Below are positions 5,325-5,334 of a stretch of DNA of 5,334 nt, in pieces (within the stretch, counting starts at the first letter, position 1; the number at the start of each line of letters is the position of its first letter). A program made the translations under genes and the position numbers. Origin of the DNA: an uncultured Bacteroidales bacterium (GTDB lineage: Bacteria; Bacteroidota; Bacteroidia; Bacteroidales; UBA932); NCBI GenBank assembly GCA_946405645.1, contig CAMJHW010000107.1, positions 1 through 5,334 on the forward strand, in the 5' to 3' direction. Under the pieces are notes generated by a model that was given only the letters and a program-made list of their open reading frames with translations, was not told where the DNA came from and did no database searches.

Positions 5325-5334
5325 ATCTTAACTT

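Noticed and set aside
5325..5334. Promoter or ribosome-binding site for the porin
   Set aside because: Only 10 bases upstream of the start are present (A/T-rich, AAGTTAAGAT on the minus strand); there is no Shine-Dalgarno sequence and too little for promoter elements.

Overview
The window is a densely packed, GC-rich stretch of chromosome from a member of the Bacteroidota, most likely Bacteroidales. The strongest taxonomic clue is the 885-residue minus-strand protein of the Bacteroidota 'putative porin' family (Porin_10). Further support comes from a LolC/LolE-type permease of the Bacteroidota kind, repeated Asp-Ser-Leu motifs in an exported protein, and two starts with no Shine-Dalgarno sequence. 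Genus cannot be told from this window. The GC-rich third codon positions would suit a high-GC gut or rumen lineage, but that is inference.

Layout: two transcription units face each other with almost no spare DNA. On the plus strand, the 3' end of an M13 (neprilysin/PepO-type) metallopeptidase gene (1-437) overlaps by one base the start of a complete FtsX-domain ABC transporter permease of the LolC/LolE family (437-1603). On the minus strand, a putative porin (5324-2667) is followed one base later by an MltF-like lytic transglycosylase (2665-1604). The two units meet tail to tail with no bases between their stop codons (1603/1604). No stretch without a gene exceeds 10 bases, and there is no tRNA, rRNA, CRISPR array, insertion sequence or visible terminator.

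Functional theme: all four products are predicted to act in the cell envelope. They are an exported zinc peptidase, an inner-membrane permease probably involved in extracting lipoproteins for the outer membrane, a peptidoglycan-cleaving enzyme, and an outer-membrane beta-barrel with a periplasmic N-terminal region. No ATPase partner for the permease is present.

Points worth a second look: a perfect 12-bp hairpin about 46 nt inside the permease gene; the permease start codon itself lying in a stem at the overlap with the peptidase stop; a full AAGGAGG ribosome-binding site before the transglycosylase, unusual in this phylum; a shortened substrate-binding-like domain in the transglycosylase; and, in the porin, DSL-type repeats at the N-terminus and a Pro/Gly/Ala-rich tail beyond the usual barrel end. 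I did not see a clearly new multi-gene system. The novelty is mainly in gene architecture and RNA structure.
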